From NCBI RefSeq assembly GCF_015352445.1, contig NZ_JADKPO010000003.1:62001-126000 (forward strand): a DNA stretch of 64,000 nucleotides, written 5' to 3'. Shown here piece by piece: positions 31,545 through 39,462 of this stretch. Position 1 is the stretch's first letter. Every line of letters begins with the position of its first letter. Made by a program: the position numbers and the translations under genes. A model generated the notes under the pieces. The model was not told where the DNA came from, made no database searches, and saw only the letters and a program-made list of their open reading frames with translations. This stretch comes from Nocardioides agariphilus. Its GTDB lineage: Bacteria; Actinomycetota; Actinomycetes; Propionibacteriales; Nocardioidaceae.

Positions 31545-32882
31545 TCACAGGACCGGAAGCATCCGGTCGCGCTCGAAGGCGGACACCTGGGTGCGGTACT
31601 CCTCCCACTCCGCCCGCTTGTTGCGCAGGAAGAAGTCGAAGACGTGCTCGCCGAGGGTCTCGGCCAGCAGCTCGCTGCGCTCGGCGATGCCGATGGCGTC
31701 GTACAGGCTCTTGGGCAGTGGCGCGATGCCGAGACTGGTGCGCTCGCGCTCGGTCAGGCTCCACACGTCGTCCTCGGCCTCGCGCGGCAGGTCGTAGCCC
31801 TCGGCGATGCCCTTCATACCGGCGGCGAGGATCACGGCGTAGGCGAGGTAAGGGTTGGCCGCGGCGTCGACGCTGCGTACCTCGATGCGGGTCGACTGGC
31901 CCTTGTTGGGCTTGTACATCGGCACGCGCACCATGGCCGAGCGGTTGTTGTGGCCCCAGCAGATGTACGACGGCGCCTCCCCGCCGCCGAGCAGCCGCTT
32001 GTAGCTGTTGACCCACTGGTTGGTCACGCAGGTGATCTCGCTGGCGTGGGTGAGGATCCCGGCGATGAACTGCTGACCGGTCTTGGACAGCTGGTACTGG
32101 GACCCGGCCTCGAAGAACGCGTTGCGGTCGCCCTCGAACAGCGAGACGTGGGTGTGCATGGCCGAACCTGGGTGCTGGGTGAACGGCTTGGGCATGAACG
32201 AGGCCCAGATGCCCTGGCTCAGCGCGACCTCACGGATGACCGTGCGGAAGGTCATGATGTTGTCGGCGGTGCTCAGCGCGTCGGCGTACCTCAGGTCGAT
32301 CTCCTGCTGGCCGGGGCCGCCCTCGTGGTGGCTGAACTCCACGGAGATCCCCATCGCCTCCAGCATGGTGATGGCCTCGCGCCGGAAGTCGGCGCCCATC
32401 GACTGGGCCGTGTGGTCGAAGTAGCCGCTGCGGTCCACCGGAGTCGGCTCGACACCGGTCTGCGGGGTGTCCTTGAAGAGGTAGAACTCGATCTCGGGGT
32501 GGGTGTAGAACGTGAACCCCTGGTCGGCCGCCTTGGTCAGGGTGCGCTTGAGGACGTAGCGCGGGTCGGCGTAGGACGCGGACCCGTCGGGCATCACGAT
32601 GTCGCAGAACATCCGCGCCGTGCTCGGCCCCTCGCCGCGCCACGGCAGGATCTGGAAGGTCGACGGGTCGGGCTTGGCCAGCATGTCGGCCTCGTAGACC
32701 CGGGCGAAGCCCTCGATCGCCGAGCCGTCGAAGCCGATGCCCTCGTCGAAGGCTCCCTCGAGCTCGGCCGGCGCGTCCGCCACCGACTTGAGGAAGCCGA
32801 GCACGTCGGTGAACCACAGCCGCACGAACCTGACGTCGCGCTCCTCCAGCGCCCGGAGCACGAAGTCTTCCTGCTTGCCCAT
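31545..32882 (-). CDS. glnA2: Glutamine synthetase type I (GlnA2-like)
   Basis: 445 residues from ATG 32882 (an upstream GTG 32888 is possible). Active-site blocks are present: FDGSAIEGFARVYEADM with the beta-grasp, EIEFYLF, SHHEGGPGQQEIDLRY, SAMHTHVSLF, NSYKRLLGGGEAP and RSAMVRVPMYKP. It has the length and position of mycobacterial GlnA2 next to glnE. The adenylylation tyrosine motif NLYDLP of GlnA1 is not seen; the related place reads KSLYDAIG, so control by GlnE is uncertain. It makes glutamine from glutamate, ammonia and ATP. GlnA2-type enzymes are in some cases gamma-glutamylation enzymes for amines. Confidence 0.93.
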   Translation of the reverse strand: MGKQEDFVLRALEERDVRFVRLWFTDVLGFLKSVADAPAELEGAFDEGIGFDGSAIEGFARVYEADMLAKPDPSTFQILPWRGEGPSTARMFCDIVMPDGSASYADPRYVLKRTLTKAADQGFTFYTHPEIEFYLFKDTPQTGVEPTPVDRSGYFDHTAQSMGADFRREAITMLEAMGISVEFSHHEGGPGQQEIDLRYADALSTADNIMTFRTVIREVALSQGIWASFMPKPFTQHPGSAMHTHVSLFEGDRNAFFEAGSQYQLSKTGQQFIAGILTHASEITCVTNQWVNSYKRLLGGGEAPSYICWGHNNRSAMVRVPMYKPNKGQSTRIEVRSVDAAANPYLAYAVILAAGMKGIAEGYDLPREAEDDVWSLTERERTSLGIAPLPKSLYDAIGIAERSELLAETLGEHVFDFFLRNKRAEWEEYRTQVSAFERDRMLPVL

Positions 32883-32900
32883 GCGCACAGCGTATTGCCG

Positions 32901-32937
32901 CTGGTAGAGGAGGTCGCGCAGCGACCGTCTCGAAACC
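32901..32937 (+). repeat. Dispersed hairpin repeat
   Basis: A near-complete copy with stem GGTCGC-GCA-GCGACC followed by GTCTCGAAACC. It lies in the 71-base gap between the divergent glnA2 and serine hydrolase genes, so it falls in their promoter region and not at a gene end. Confidence 0.85.
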
Positions 32938-32953
32938 GTCTAGGTTGTCGGCC

Positions 32954-34015
32954 ATGACTGTCGCCGCCGTCCTCGACGAGCTGGTCGAGACCGGCCAGGA
33001 GGCGGGCGGCGCGGTGGCCGTGGTCCGCGACGGTGTCGTCGAGGTCGACCACGTCGCGGGGACGTCTGACGGCGTCGAGCCCTGGCACGCTGACACCTTG
33101 GTGATGACCTACTCGGTGGCCAAGCCGTTCGCGGCCCTGGCACTGCTGGACGCCGTGGCCGAGGGCGCGGTCGACCTGGACCAGAGAGTTGCGTCGGTGT
33201 GGCCGGAGTACGCCGCCGAGGGCAAAGGGGCGACGACCGTGCGTCACCTGCTTGCGCATCAAGCAGGGCTGCCGGCCTTCCCGTCTGAGGCGGCGCACGT
33301 GCACTACGCCGACCGCGAGGCCCTGGTCGGCCTGCTCGCTGCTGCCGCGCCGGTCCACCGACCCGGCGACGGTGTCGCGGAGCACGCGCTGACCTATGGC
33401 CACCTGCTCGACGAGGTGCTGCGCCGGACTGCCGGCGAGGCACTCGACGTCCGCTTCGCGCGCATCGCCGACGACGCCGGTTGGGACCTGCACCTGAGCG
33501 TCCCCGAGACCGCCCTGCACCGGGTGGCCCTGCTCGAGGAGCCCGCCGGCACCTGGCGCTCCGGGTATCTCTCCGATCCGCGCTGGGGACCAGCCCTGGG
33601 CCGACCGCCCGGACTACTCGACCTCGAGGTGCTCAATTCCGACGACTTCCGACGTACGCCGTTCCCCGCCGTCGCCCTGCACGCCCAGGCGCTCTCGCTG
33701 GCCAGGTTCTACGACGACGTGCGGCGGCCGGAAGGCCTGGTGGCGACTCGTCTCGGGCACGACCTGTGGCGCGCCTACGTCGAGCCTGCGGCGACCGGCC
33801 ACGACCTCGTGCTCGACCGGCAGGTCACCTGGACCCTCGGGTTCCAGATCGACGATGAGGACGGGCATGTCGAGGTCGGCATGGGCGGGGCGGGCGGCTG
33901 CTCGGCCTGGACCGAGCCCGCCGCCCGCTATGGTGCCGCCTTCGTCACGCGACGGCTCGGCAGCCACGACCGCGGCGAGAAGGTCTGGCAGGCGATCGTC
34001 GGCGCCGCTGGTTGA
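32954..34015 (+). CDS. Serine hydrolase, beta-lactamase/EstB-like family
   Basis: 353 residues from ATG 32954. The class C beta-lactamase-like fold is visible in the catalytic SxxK motif (MTYSVAKPFAALALL) and RHLLAHQAGLPAFPSEA, with the YxN-like position as LTYGHLLDEVL. The C-terminal block GHVEVGMGGAGGCSAWTEP takes the place of the HxG motif. It has no signal peptide and so probably acts in the cytosol as an esterase or peptidase. Its last residues and stop codon (IVGAAG then TGA) lie in the first unit of a 41-bp tandem array made from part of the hairpin repeat, so the C-terminus was probably set by repeat insertion. Confidence 0.88.
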   Translation: MTVAAVLDELVETGQEAGGAVAVVRDGVVEVDHVAGTSDGVEPWHADTLVMTYSVAKPFAALALLDAVAEGAVDLDQRVASVWPEYAAEGKGATTVRHLLAHQAGLPAFPSEAAHVHYADREALVGLLAAAAPVHRPGDGVAEHALTYGHLLDEVLRRTAGEALDVRFARIADDAGWDLHLSVPETALHRVALLEEPAGTWRSGYLSDPRWGPALGRPPGLLDLEVLNSDDFRRTPFPAVALHAQALSLARFYDDVRRPEGLVATRLGHDLWRAYVEPAATGHDLVLDRQVTWTLGFQIDDEDGHVEVGMGGAGGCSAWTEPAARYGAAFVTRRLGSHDRGEKVWQAIVGAAG

Positions 34016-34170
34016 GGAGGTTGCCCTGGCAGTCGATCGTCGGCGCCGCTGGTTGAGGAGGTTGCCCTGGCAAGCGATCGTCGGCGCCACTGGTTGAGGA
34101 GGTTGCCCTGGCAAGCGATCGTCGGCGCCGCTGGTTGAGGAGGTTGCCCTGGCAACCGTCTCGAAACCCG
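33994..34170 (+). repeat. 41-bp tandem array built from a gene end plus half a hairpin repeat
   Basis: Four units begin at 33994, 34035, 34076 and 34117 (GATCGTCGGCGCC...). Each joins the last codons of the serine hydrolase gene to the left part of the dispersed repeat (GGTTGAGGAGGTTGCC). Only the last unit carries the right part, GGCAACCGTCTCGAAACC, ending about 34170. Units are nearly identical (one or two base changes), so the expansion is recent. Confidence 0.9.
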
Positions 34171-34178
34171 GCGGTCGA

Positions 34179-34772
34179 CTAGCTCTCCATGCAGGGCATC
34201 ACGTCCTGGGTGCCGACCACGCCGTGTGGGCTCGCGACGACGGGCCGCAGCCAGTCCTGGGTGACGGCGGCCCAGGCGATAGTGCCCGCCACCTTGCCGC
34301 CGTACCCCTCGACCTGCACCTTGCGCACCCTGACCTTCATCGTCGCAGCGTCTTGGTCGGTGCCCGCCCAGCAGGCGCTGGCCCTCTTCGCAGTCCGTGC
34401 GGTGGCGAAGTCGACCCGGTCCCACGTGTCTTGGCCCTTGTAGCGCAGCGCGACATTGGTGACGTACCCGGTAGCGCCCTCCCAGGGCGCGCGCACGGTG
34501 ATGCTGAGGCCATCGGTGCGGTCCTTCGGTACGACGAACCTGACGGTCCCGTCCTTGACCACCTTTGGCTTGGCCGACCAGTCGTCGGTGGAGCCGAGCA
34601 CGAAGCTCGCCACCCCGACCTCGCAGCCCTCACACGAGGGGAACTTCAAGGTGAGCAACGTGGTGGTCACTTGGGCGGAGTCGGCGGCGATCGGGGGCGC
34701 GGCGTGCGCCGGCGCCCCAGCAACGGCGGACAAGGAGATGGCGGCGGTCACGAGAGCGAGCGTTCTGTTCAC
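34179..34772 (-). CDS. Secreted protein of unknown function
   Basis: 197 residues from GTG 34772; a longer in-frame ATG at 34856 would add 28 Pro/Arg-rich residues before the signal. The signal peptide is LALVTAAISLSAVAGAPAHA. The mature protein has a CEGC pair, a beta-rich middle (DGTVRFVVPKDRTDGLSITV, GYVTNVALRYKGQDTWDRVD), a further Cys in RASACWAG and a final Cys in DVMPCMES. I do not recognise a family. It converges on the serine hydrolase across the 41-bp repeat array. Confidence 0.7.
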   Translation of the reverse strand: MNRTLALVTAAISLSAVAGAPAHAAPPIAADSAQVTTTLLTLKFPSCEGCEVGVASFVLGSTDDWSAKPKVVKDGTVRFVVPKDRTDGLSITVRAPWEGATGYVTNVALRYKGQDTWDRVDFATARTAKRASACWAGTDQDAATMKVRVRKVQVEGYGGKVAGTIAWAAVTQDWLRPVVASPHGVVGTQDVMPCMES

Positions 34773-34890
34773 GCGCCTGGGACGCCGCCCCGGTCCCCTT
34801 GGTTGTGGCGCCGGACCCAGGGATCCCTGAACCGGTGGCATCACGTCGAGTCCCACGCCCGCTGGCTGAGGTGTGAGCGACCCGTCGTCT

Positions 34891-34932
34891 GCTGGTTGAG
34901 GAGGTCGCGCTAGCGACCGTCTCGAAACCAGC
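34891..34932 (+). repeat. Dispersed hairpin repeat, full-length copy
   Basis: 42 bases with outer inverted ends GCTGGTT/AACCAGC and inner stem GGTCGC-GCTA-GCGACC followed by GTCTCG. It is the first of two direct copies 12 bases apart in the 277-base gap before the HNH gene. Confidence 0.9.
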
Positions 34933-34944
34933 AGAGGAGGTTCT

Positions 34945-34986
34945 GCTGGTTGAGGAGGTCGCGCTAGCGACCGTCTCGAAACCAGC
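34945..34986 (+). repeat. Dispersed hairpin repeat, second full-length copy
   Basis: Identical in sequence to the copy at 34891-34932 over 42 bases. The pair lies between a secreted-protein gene reading away and the HNH gene reading to the right, with 63 bases left before the HNH start. Confidence 0.9.
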
Positions 34987-35049
34987 CGACACCAATTCGT
35001 CGGGAATCTGGCTCAACACCTGGGGATCCAGCCCGTTTCCGGGGGTCGA

Positions 35050-36465
35050 GTGTCGGTGCCCGATGATGTGCTTGACACCCCCAACGAGGTGCTCGCACTG
35101 GCCCGCACCAACGAGACCGAGATCCGCCAACGCGAACTACTCCGCCTGCGCCTGGCCTACCACTGGGCGATCCTGCACCCCGCCACCACCCAGACCGGCA
35201 CCCAAGGCCCCGACGGCGCCATCCTCACCCTGCTGGAGAAACCCGACTCGTTGGGCGGGGACGGCACCCCCGCCGTCGCAGCCTTCACCCACGAAACCCT
35301 CGCCGCCGCCCTCGACCTGACCCCGGCCGCGGCGGCAGGGCTGATCGGCGATGCCCTGGACCTGCACCACCGCCTCCCCATCCTCCTCAAACGGGTCGAA
35401 GCACTCCAGGTGCCGACCTGGCAGGCCCGCCGCGTCGCGGTCCAAACCCGCCACCTGCCCCTCGATGGCGCCCGCTGGGTCGACACCCAGCTCGCCACCC
35501 GCACCGACGGCGCCATCGGACCCCTCATCACCGACCGGCTCGTCGCCCACGCCGCCGCCAACCTCGACCCCCAAACCACCCAATCTGAGGAAGAGCAAGC
35601 CCAGGCCTCCTGGGGACTGGAGGTCTCCCACCCCGCCCCGACCGACTACACCGGCACCAGCCACCTCACCATCTCCGGAGACACCCCCACCCTCAAGGAC
35701 TTCCACACCCTGGTCGCCACCCTCGCCCACCACCTCCACCAGAGCGGCGACACCAGCCCCCTCGGAGTCCGCAAGATCACCGCCATCCGCATCATCACCC
35801 ACCTCGCGGCGGGGGTTCTGACCGGACACCGGCCCCACGACCAGGCCGGCCAGGCCGACCTCGCCACCATGGCCACCATGGCCACCGTGGCCACCCTGGC
35901 CGGGCTGCACCCCGAAGACCTCGAACGACTCTCGAAGGCCGTCACCCGCCACGGCAGCAAGATCAAGCTCATCGTCCACCTCGACTCCGACGACCTCGAG
36001 ATCGCCACCACTCCGGACGGCGGAACCGAGACCGCCCTGGCCACCGGCAGGATCGAACGCCTCGGCGCCGCCACCATCGCCCGCCTCCGCGCCTGGGTCG
36101 GCCACACCGCCGTCCAGATCCTGCCCGTCCTCAACATGGCCCGCCGCGACGCCGTCGACTCCCACGACCCACCCACCTGGATGCGCGAACTGGTCATCCT
36201 GCGCGACCAGACCTGCATCTTCCCCCGCTGCAGCATCGACGCCCGCACCTGCGACCTCGACCACCCCGTCCCCTACAAGCCACTCGAGGAAGGCGGACCA
36301 CCCGGCCAAACCCACCCCGAGAACCTCGCACCACTCTGCCGACGCCACCACCGCGCCAAAACCGCCGGCACCTGGCGCTACCACGCCATGCCCGAGGGCT
36401 ACCACGCGCACGGACCCCACAACACCCACTACCTCCGCACCCCACGCGGCAGCAAGCGCATCTGA
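35050..36465 (+). CDS. DUF222 / HNH endonuclease-domain protein (13E12-repeat-like family)
   Basis: 471 residues. The N-terminal 300 residues are the helical DUF222 region (LRLAYHWAILHP, AAFTHETLAAALDLTPAAAA, ALQVPTWQARRVAVQTRHLP). The C-terminal HNH nuclease has DQTCIFPRCSIDARTCDLDH, the ENLAPLCRRHHRAKT metal/catalytic block and a final KTAGTWRY. Codon use is very C-rich in third positions. Such proteins are abundant in actinobacteria and of unknown biological role; the HNH fold predicts DNA cleavage. Residues ATMATMATVAT come from a 9-bp tandem duplication near 35865. Two hairpin repeats lie immediately upstream. Confidence 0.9.
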   Translation: MSVPDDVLDTPNEVLALARTNETEIRQRELLRLRLAYHWAILHPATTQTGTQGPDGAILTLLEKPDSLGGDGTPAVAAFTHETLAAALDLTPAAAAGLIGDALDLHHRLPILLKRVEALQVPTWQARRVAVQTRHLPLDGARWVDTQLATRTDGAIGPLITDRLVAHAAANLDPQTTQSEEEQAQASWGLEVSHPAPTDYTGTSHLTISGDTPTLKDFHTLVATLAHHLHQSGDTSPLGVRKITAIRIITHLAAGVLTGHRPHDQAGQADLATMATMATVATLAGLHPEDLERLSKAVTRHGSKIKLIVHLDSDDLEIATTPDGGTETALATGRIERLGAATIARLRAWVGHTAVQILPVLNMARRDAVDSHDPPTWMRELVILRDQTCIFPRCSIDARTCDLDHPVPYKPLEEGGPPGQTHPENLAPLCRRHHRAKTAGTWRYHAMPEGYHAHGPHNTHYLRTPRGSKRI

Positions 36466-36525
36466 AGCGGCATCAGGTCACAGGTCACCCAGACGGTCGG
36501 CCTCTCGTTGCGCTGACCGGGTTGG

Positions 36526-38184
36526 TCAGCCGCGCTGCTCCTGGTCGCGCAGGATCCGCTGGCTCGCGAACCGCCCCGGCGAGCCGATGACACAGCCGCC
36601 CGGGTGGGTGCCGGAGCCGCACTGGTAGTAGCCGTCGATCGGGGTGGCGTACTGGCTGTAACCAGGGGCGGGACGGAAGAAGTACATCTGCGGCGCCAGG
36701 AACTCACCGGCGAAGATGTTGCCCTCGGTGAGCCCGGTCTTGGCCTCGATGTCGGTCGGCAGCACGACCTCGCGCTGCAGCACCAGCTTGCCGAATCCCG
36801 GGAAGTGCTCCTCCAGCACCGCCTGCGCCTTATCGGCCCAGTTCTCGCGCTCGGTCTCCCAGTCCACAGGGCCATGGGGACCCTTGAGCTGGTAGGGCGC
36901 GTGCTGGACGAAGCAGGACAGCACGTGCTTGCCGGGTGGTGCCATGTCGGGGTCGATGACCGACTGCAGGGCCCCATCGATGAACGGGCGGTCGGAGTAC
37001 CAGCCGTACTTCGCCGCGTCGTACGCGCGCTCGAGGTACTCCATCGTGGGACCGATGTTGAGGAAGCCGCCGAACGGCGCGGCCCCCTTCAGGCCAGGGA
37101 ACTCCGGCATGCCGTCGAGGGCGAAGTTCACCTTCGAGGACGTGCCGCGGTAACGGGTGCGCCGGACGTTGTCGACCAGGTCGTCGGGCAGCTCACGCGG
37201 GTCGACCAGGTCGAGGAAGGTGCGCCGCGCATCGAGCGCCGAGACGACGATGGGGGCCGTGAGCTCGGTGCCGTCTGCCAGCACCACGCCGATCGCCTTG
37301 CCGTCGCGGGTCAGCACGTGGTCGACATGGGCGTTGAGCTCGATCTCGGCGCCGAATGACTGCGCCGCGCGAGCCAGCACCTGGGTGAACCCGCCGTTGC
37401 CGCCCTTGTGGAACGACCACGAGCCGAGGTGACCGTCGTGCTCGCCCATCTTGTGGTAGAGCAGCACCAGTCCGGAGCCACCGGCCATCGGGCCGATGCG
37501 GTTGCCGATGCTGGACGACGAGGCGAGGTAGCCCTTGAGGGGCTCGTACTCGAAGTAGTCGTCGAGCAGGTCAGCCGCGCTGCCCGTCAACATCCGCACG
37601 GTGTCGTGCATCGTCTTGCGGTCGACGCTGCCGAGGTGCTTGAGGAGCCAGGCGATGTCGGCCTGGTCGTCGGGGTCCCTGCCCGTGTTACCGCCGAAGA
37701 TGTTGGGCGGGGGGTTGTCGAAGAGCGGCTGGATGGTCTCGATGACCTTGTCGAGGTCGTGGTTGTAGCGGCCGTAGGCGTCGGCGTCGCGAGGCGAGTG
37801 GCGGCGGATCATCTCGACGTTCTGGTCGTCATCGTCGCCGAAGAGCAGGTAGTCGCCATCGCCGGTCGGGTGGAAGTCGCCCGGCATCATCAGCGGCATG
37901 AAGCCGTGCTGCACCAGGTTGAGCTCGTGGACGATCTCGGGCCGCAACAGGCTCAGCGCGTAGGAGAACGTCGTGAAGTTGAACCCCGGCCGCAGCTCCT
38001 CGGTGATCGCCGCGCCACCGACCAGGTGCCGCTGCTCGAGGACCAGGACGCGCAGTCCGGCCTTCGAGAGGTAGGCCGCGTTGGTCAGGCCGTTGTGTCC
38101 GCCGCCGACCACGATGGCGTCGTACGACGTCCCGGTGCGGCCGTTCGTCGAGGTCGCGGTCGTCTCGCTCATGCCCATGCTCAT
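36526..38184 (-). CDS. FAD-dependent oxidoreductase (phytoene-desaturase-like)
   Basis: 552 residues. The N-terminal dinucleotide motif is DAIVVGGGHNGLTNAAYLSK followed by GLRVLVLEQRHLVGGAAITE. The middle has GGNGGFTQVLARAAQSFGAE and VVSALDARRTFLDL as in CrtI-like oxidoreductases, and the C-terminus holds GSGTHPGGCVIGSPGRFAS. It probably oxidises a C-H or C-N bond of a small molecule with FAD. Its ATG follows the TAG of the GcvT-like gene with no gap, so the pair is translationally coupled and most likely works in one pathway. The substrate is unknown; carotenoid desaturation is unlikely from context. Confidence 0.85.
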   Translation of the reverse strand: MSMGMSETTATSTNGRTGTSYDAIVVGGGHNGLTNAAYLSKAGLRVLVLEQRHLVGGAAITEELRPGFNFTTFSYALSLLRPEIVHELNLVQHGFMPLMMPGDFHPTGDGDYLLFGDDDDQNVEMIRRHSPRDADAYGRYNHDLDKVIETIQPLFDNPPPNIFGGNTGRDPDDQADIAWLLKHLGSVDRKTMHDTVRMLTGSAADLLDDYFEYEPLKGYLASSSSIGNRIGPMAGGSGLVLLYHKMGEHDGHLGSWSFHKGGNGGFTQVLARAAQSFGAEIELNAHVDHVLTRDGKAIGVVLADGTELTAPIVVSALDARRTFLDLVDPRELPDDLVDNVRRTRYRGTSSKVNFALDGMPEFPGLKGAAPFGGFLNIGPTMEYLERAYDAAKYGWYSDRPFIDGALQSVIDPDMAPPGKHVLSCFVQHAPYQLKGPHGPVDWETERENWADKAQAVLEEHFPGFGKLVLQREVVLPTDIEAKTGLTEGNIFAGEFLAPQMYFFRPAPGYSQYATPIDGYYQCGSGTHPGGCVIGSPGRFASQRILRDQEQRG

Positions 38185-39387
38185 CTACTTGGCCGTCTTT
38201 CGTGCGGGGTTGAAGAAGGGCATCGAGGTCGTCTCCACGGCGACCATGTGGGTGCTGTGGTGCAGCGTGGTCTCCATGTGCAGCGTGGTGCCGGCGGTCG
38301 CCAGCTCGGGCCGGACCCGGGCGATGCCGATATGACGCTGGAGCACGGGCGAGTAGCAGAAGCTGGTGACGTAGCCGACCTGCGTGTCGTCCTCGGTGCG
38401 CAGCCACTGCTCCCAGCCGAGCGCCTGCTCGTCGAAGGTCGGCAGCTCGCCGTTGTCGCGGTGCAGCCGGTTCCAGGCCTGCCAGTCGACCACGATGCCC
38501 GTGGTCGCCCAGCGTGACGTGCCGTCGACCAGCTCGCGGCGGATCGCCTCGCTGCCGATGAAGCGCCGGCTGCCGTCGCGCACGCCCTTGAGCATCCAGC
38601 CCTGACCGAGCTCCTTGGGCGTCACGCGGTCGTGGTCGGTCCAGGCGGTGCGGCTGTCGTGCCACTCCACGCCCGTGAGCGGCAGTCCCGCCTCGATGCG
38701 CAGCGTCATCAGCGCTTCCTCGCCGAAGGGCCGCATCAGGTGGGGGGCGCCCGCCTCGAGGACGGCGTCGAGGACCGTCAGCGCGTCGGCGGCGGCCACC
38801 ATCAGCTCGAAGCCGAGGTCGCCGGTGAAGCCGGTGCGCGACACGGTCACCGGCACCGAGGCGAGTTTGCCCTCGGCCTGGCCGAAGTAGGGCAGCTCGG
38901 TGACCTCGGGCACCAAGCCGGCCAGCACGTCGCGCGAGCGCAGCCCCTGCACGGCCAGCATCGCGTAGTCGTCGGTGACATCCTCGACGACGACGCGACG
39001 GCCGTGCTCGTGAGAAGTGAGCCAGCTCAGCAACGGTCGCGCGGCGGTCATCAGCAGTTCGTTGTCGCTCTGCATGAAGACGACGCCGTCCTCCATCACG
39101 AACCCGCGGTCATCGCACCACAGCGTGTACGCCGCACGTCCGGGCCGCAGGACGGACAGGTCGCGCACCACGACGCCGGACAGGAAGTCGAGCGCCTCCG
39201 GCCCGGTGATGCGGTACTTGAAGAGCGGCGAGGTGTCGAAGATGCCCACCGCGTTGCGCACGGCGAAGTACTCGTGCTTGGGGGCGTGCGAGAAGCGCAG
39301 CGCGGACAGGTAGCCCGACCAGTGGGTGTAGAGCTGCTGGTCGTTGAGCTCGGTCAGGCGCTCGTGGAAGGGAGTCGTCCGGATCAT
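38185..39387 (-). CDS. GcvT-like aminomethyltransferase/demethylase
   Basis: 400 residues. The family signature includes EYFAVRNAVGIFDTSPLFKY near the N-terminus, the region RITGPEALDFLSGVVVRDLS, VSRTGFTGDLGFELMV and GEEALMTLRIEAGLP, all seen in glycine-cleavage T-protein and related folate-dependent demethylases. It should move a one-carbon group from an N- or O-methyl substrate to tetrahydrofolate. No P- or H-protein genes are near, so it is not the glycine cleavage system itself. It is the first gene of a two-gene operon with the FAD oxidoreductase. Confidence 0.85.
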   Translation of the reverse strand: MIRTTPFHERLTELNDQQLYTHWSGYLSALRFSHAPKHEYFAVRNAVGIFDTSPLFKYRITGPEALDFLSGVVVRDLSVLRPGRAAYTLWCDDRGFVMEDGVVFMQSDNELLMTAARPLLSWLTSHEHGRRVVVEDVTDDYAMLAVQGLRSRDVLAGLVPEVTELPYFGQAEGKLASVPVTVSRTGFTGDLGFELMVAAADALTVLDAVLEAGAPHLMRPFGEEALMTLRIEAGLPLTGVEWHDSRTAWTDHDRVTPKELGQGWMLKGVRDGSRRFIGSEAIRRELVDGTSRWATTGIVVDWQAWNRLHRDNGELPTFDEQALGWEQWLRTEDDTQVGYVTSFCYSPVLQRHIGIARVRPELATAGTTLHMETTLHHSTHMVAVETTSMPFFNPARKTAK

Positions 39388-39462
39388 GGTGTGCCCGATC
39401 CTGCCTCATGTTTGACTCGCTGTTCAATAGGATCGCCCAAACTGACTCACAGATCAGTAGTT
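39388..39462 (-). promoter_or_regulatory. Promoter region with two palindromes for the GcvT/FAD operon
   Basis: Two separate inverted repeats lie upstream of the start at 39387: TTGA-N8-TCAA at 39412-39427 and ACTGA-N8-TCAGT at 39441-39458. Both have an 8-base spacer, which is a usual geometry for TetR- or GntR/FadR-type operators. No regulator gene adjoins. Confidence 0.4.

Noticed and set aside
33994-34170. Possible CRISPR array
   Set aside because: Units follow one another directly without unique spacers and contain coding sequence; no cas genes occur.
35137-36429. Long minus-strand frame opposite the HNH gene
   Set aside because: Gly/Val-rich shadow of a C-rich gene; the + strand product has clear DUF222 and HNH motifs.
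34891-36465. HNH gene as a group II intron or homing endonuclease
   Set aside because: It is a DUF222-type protein with its own start; no intron structure or interrupted host gene is visible.
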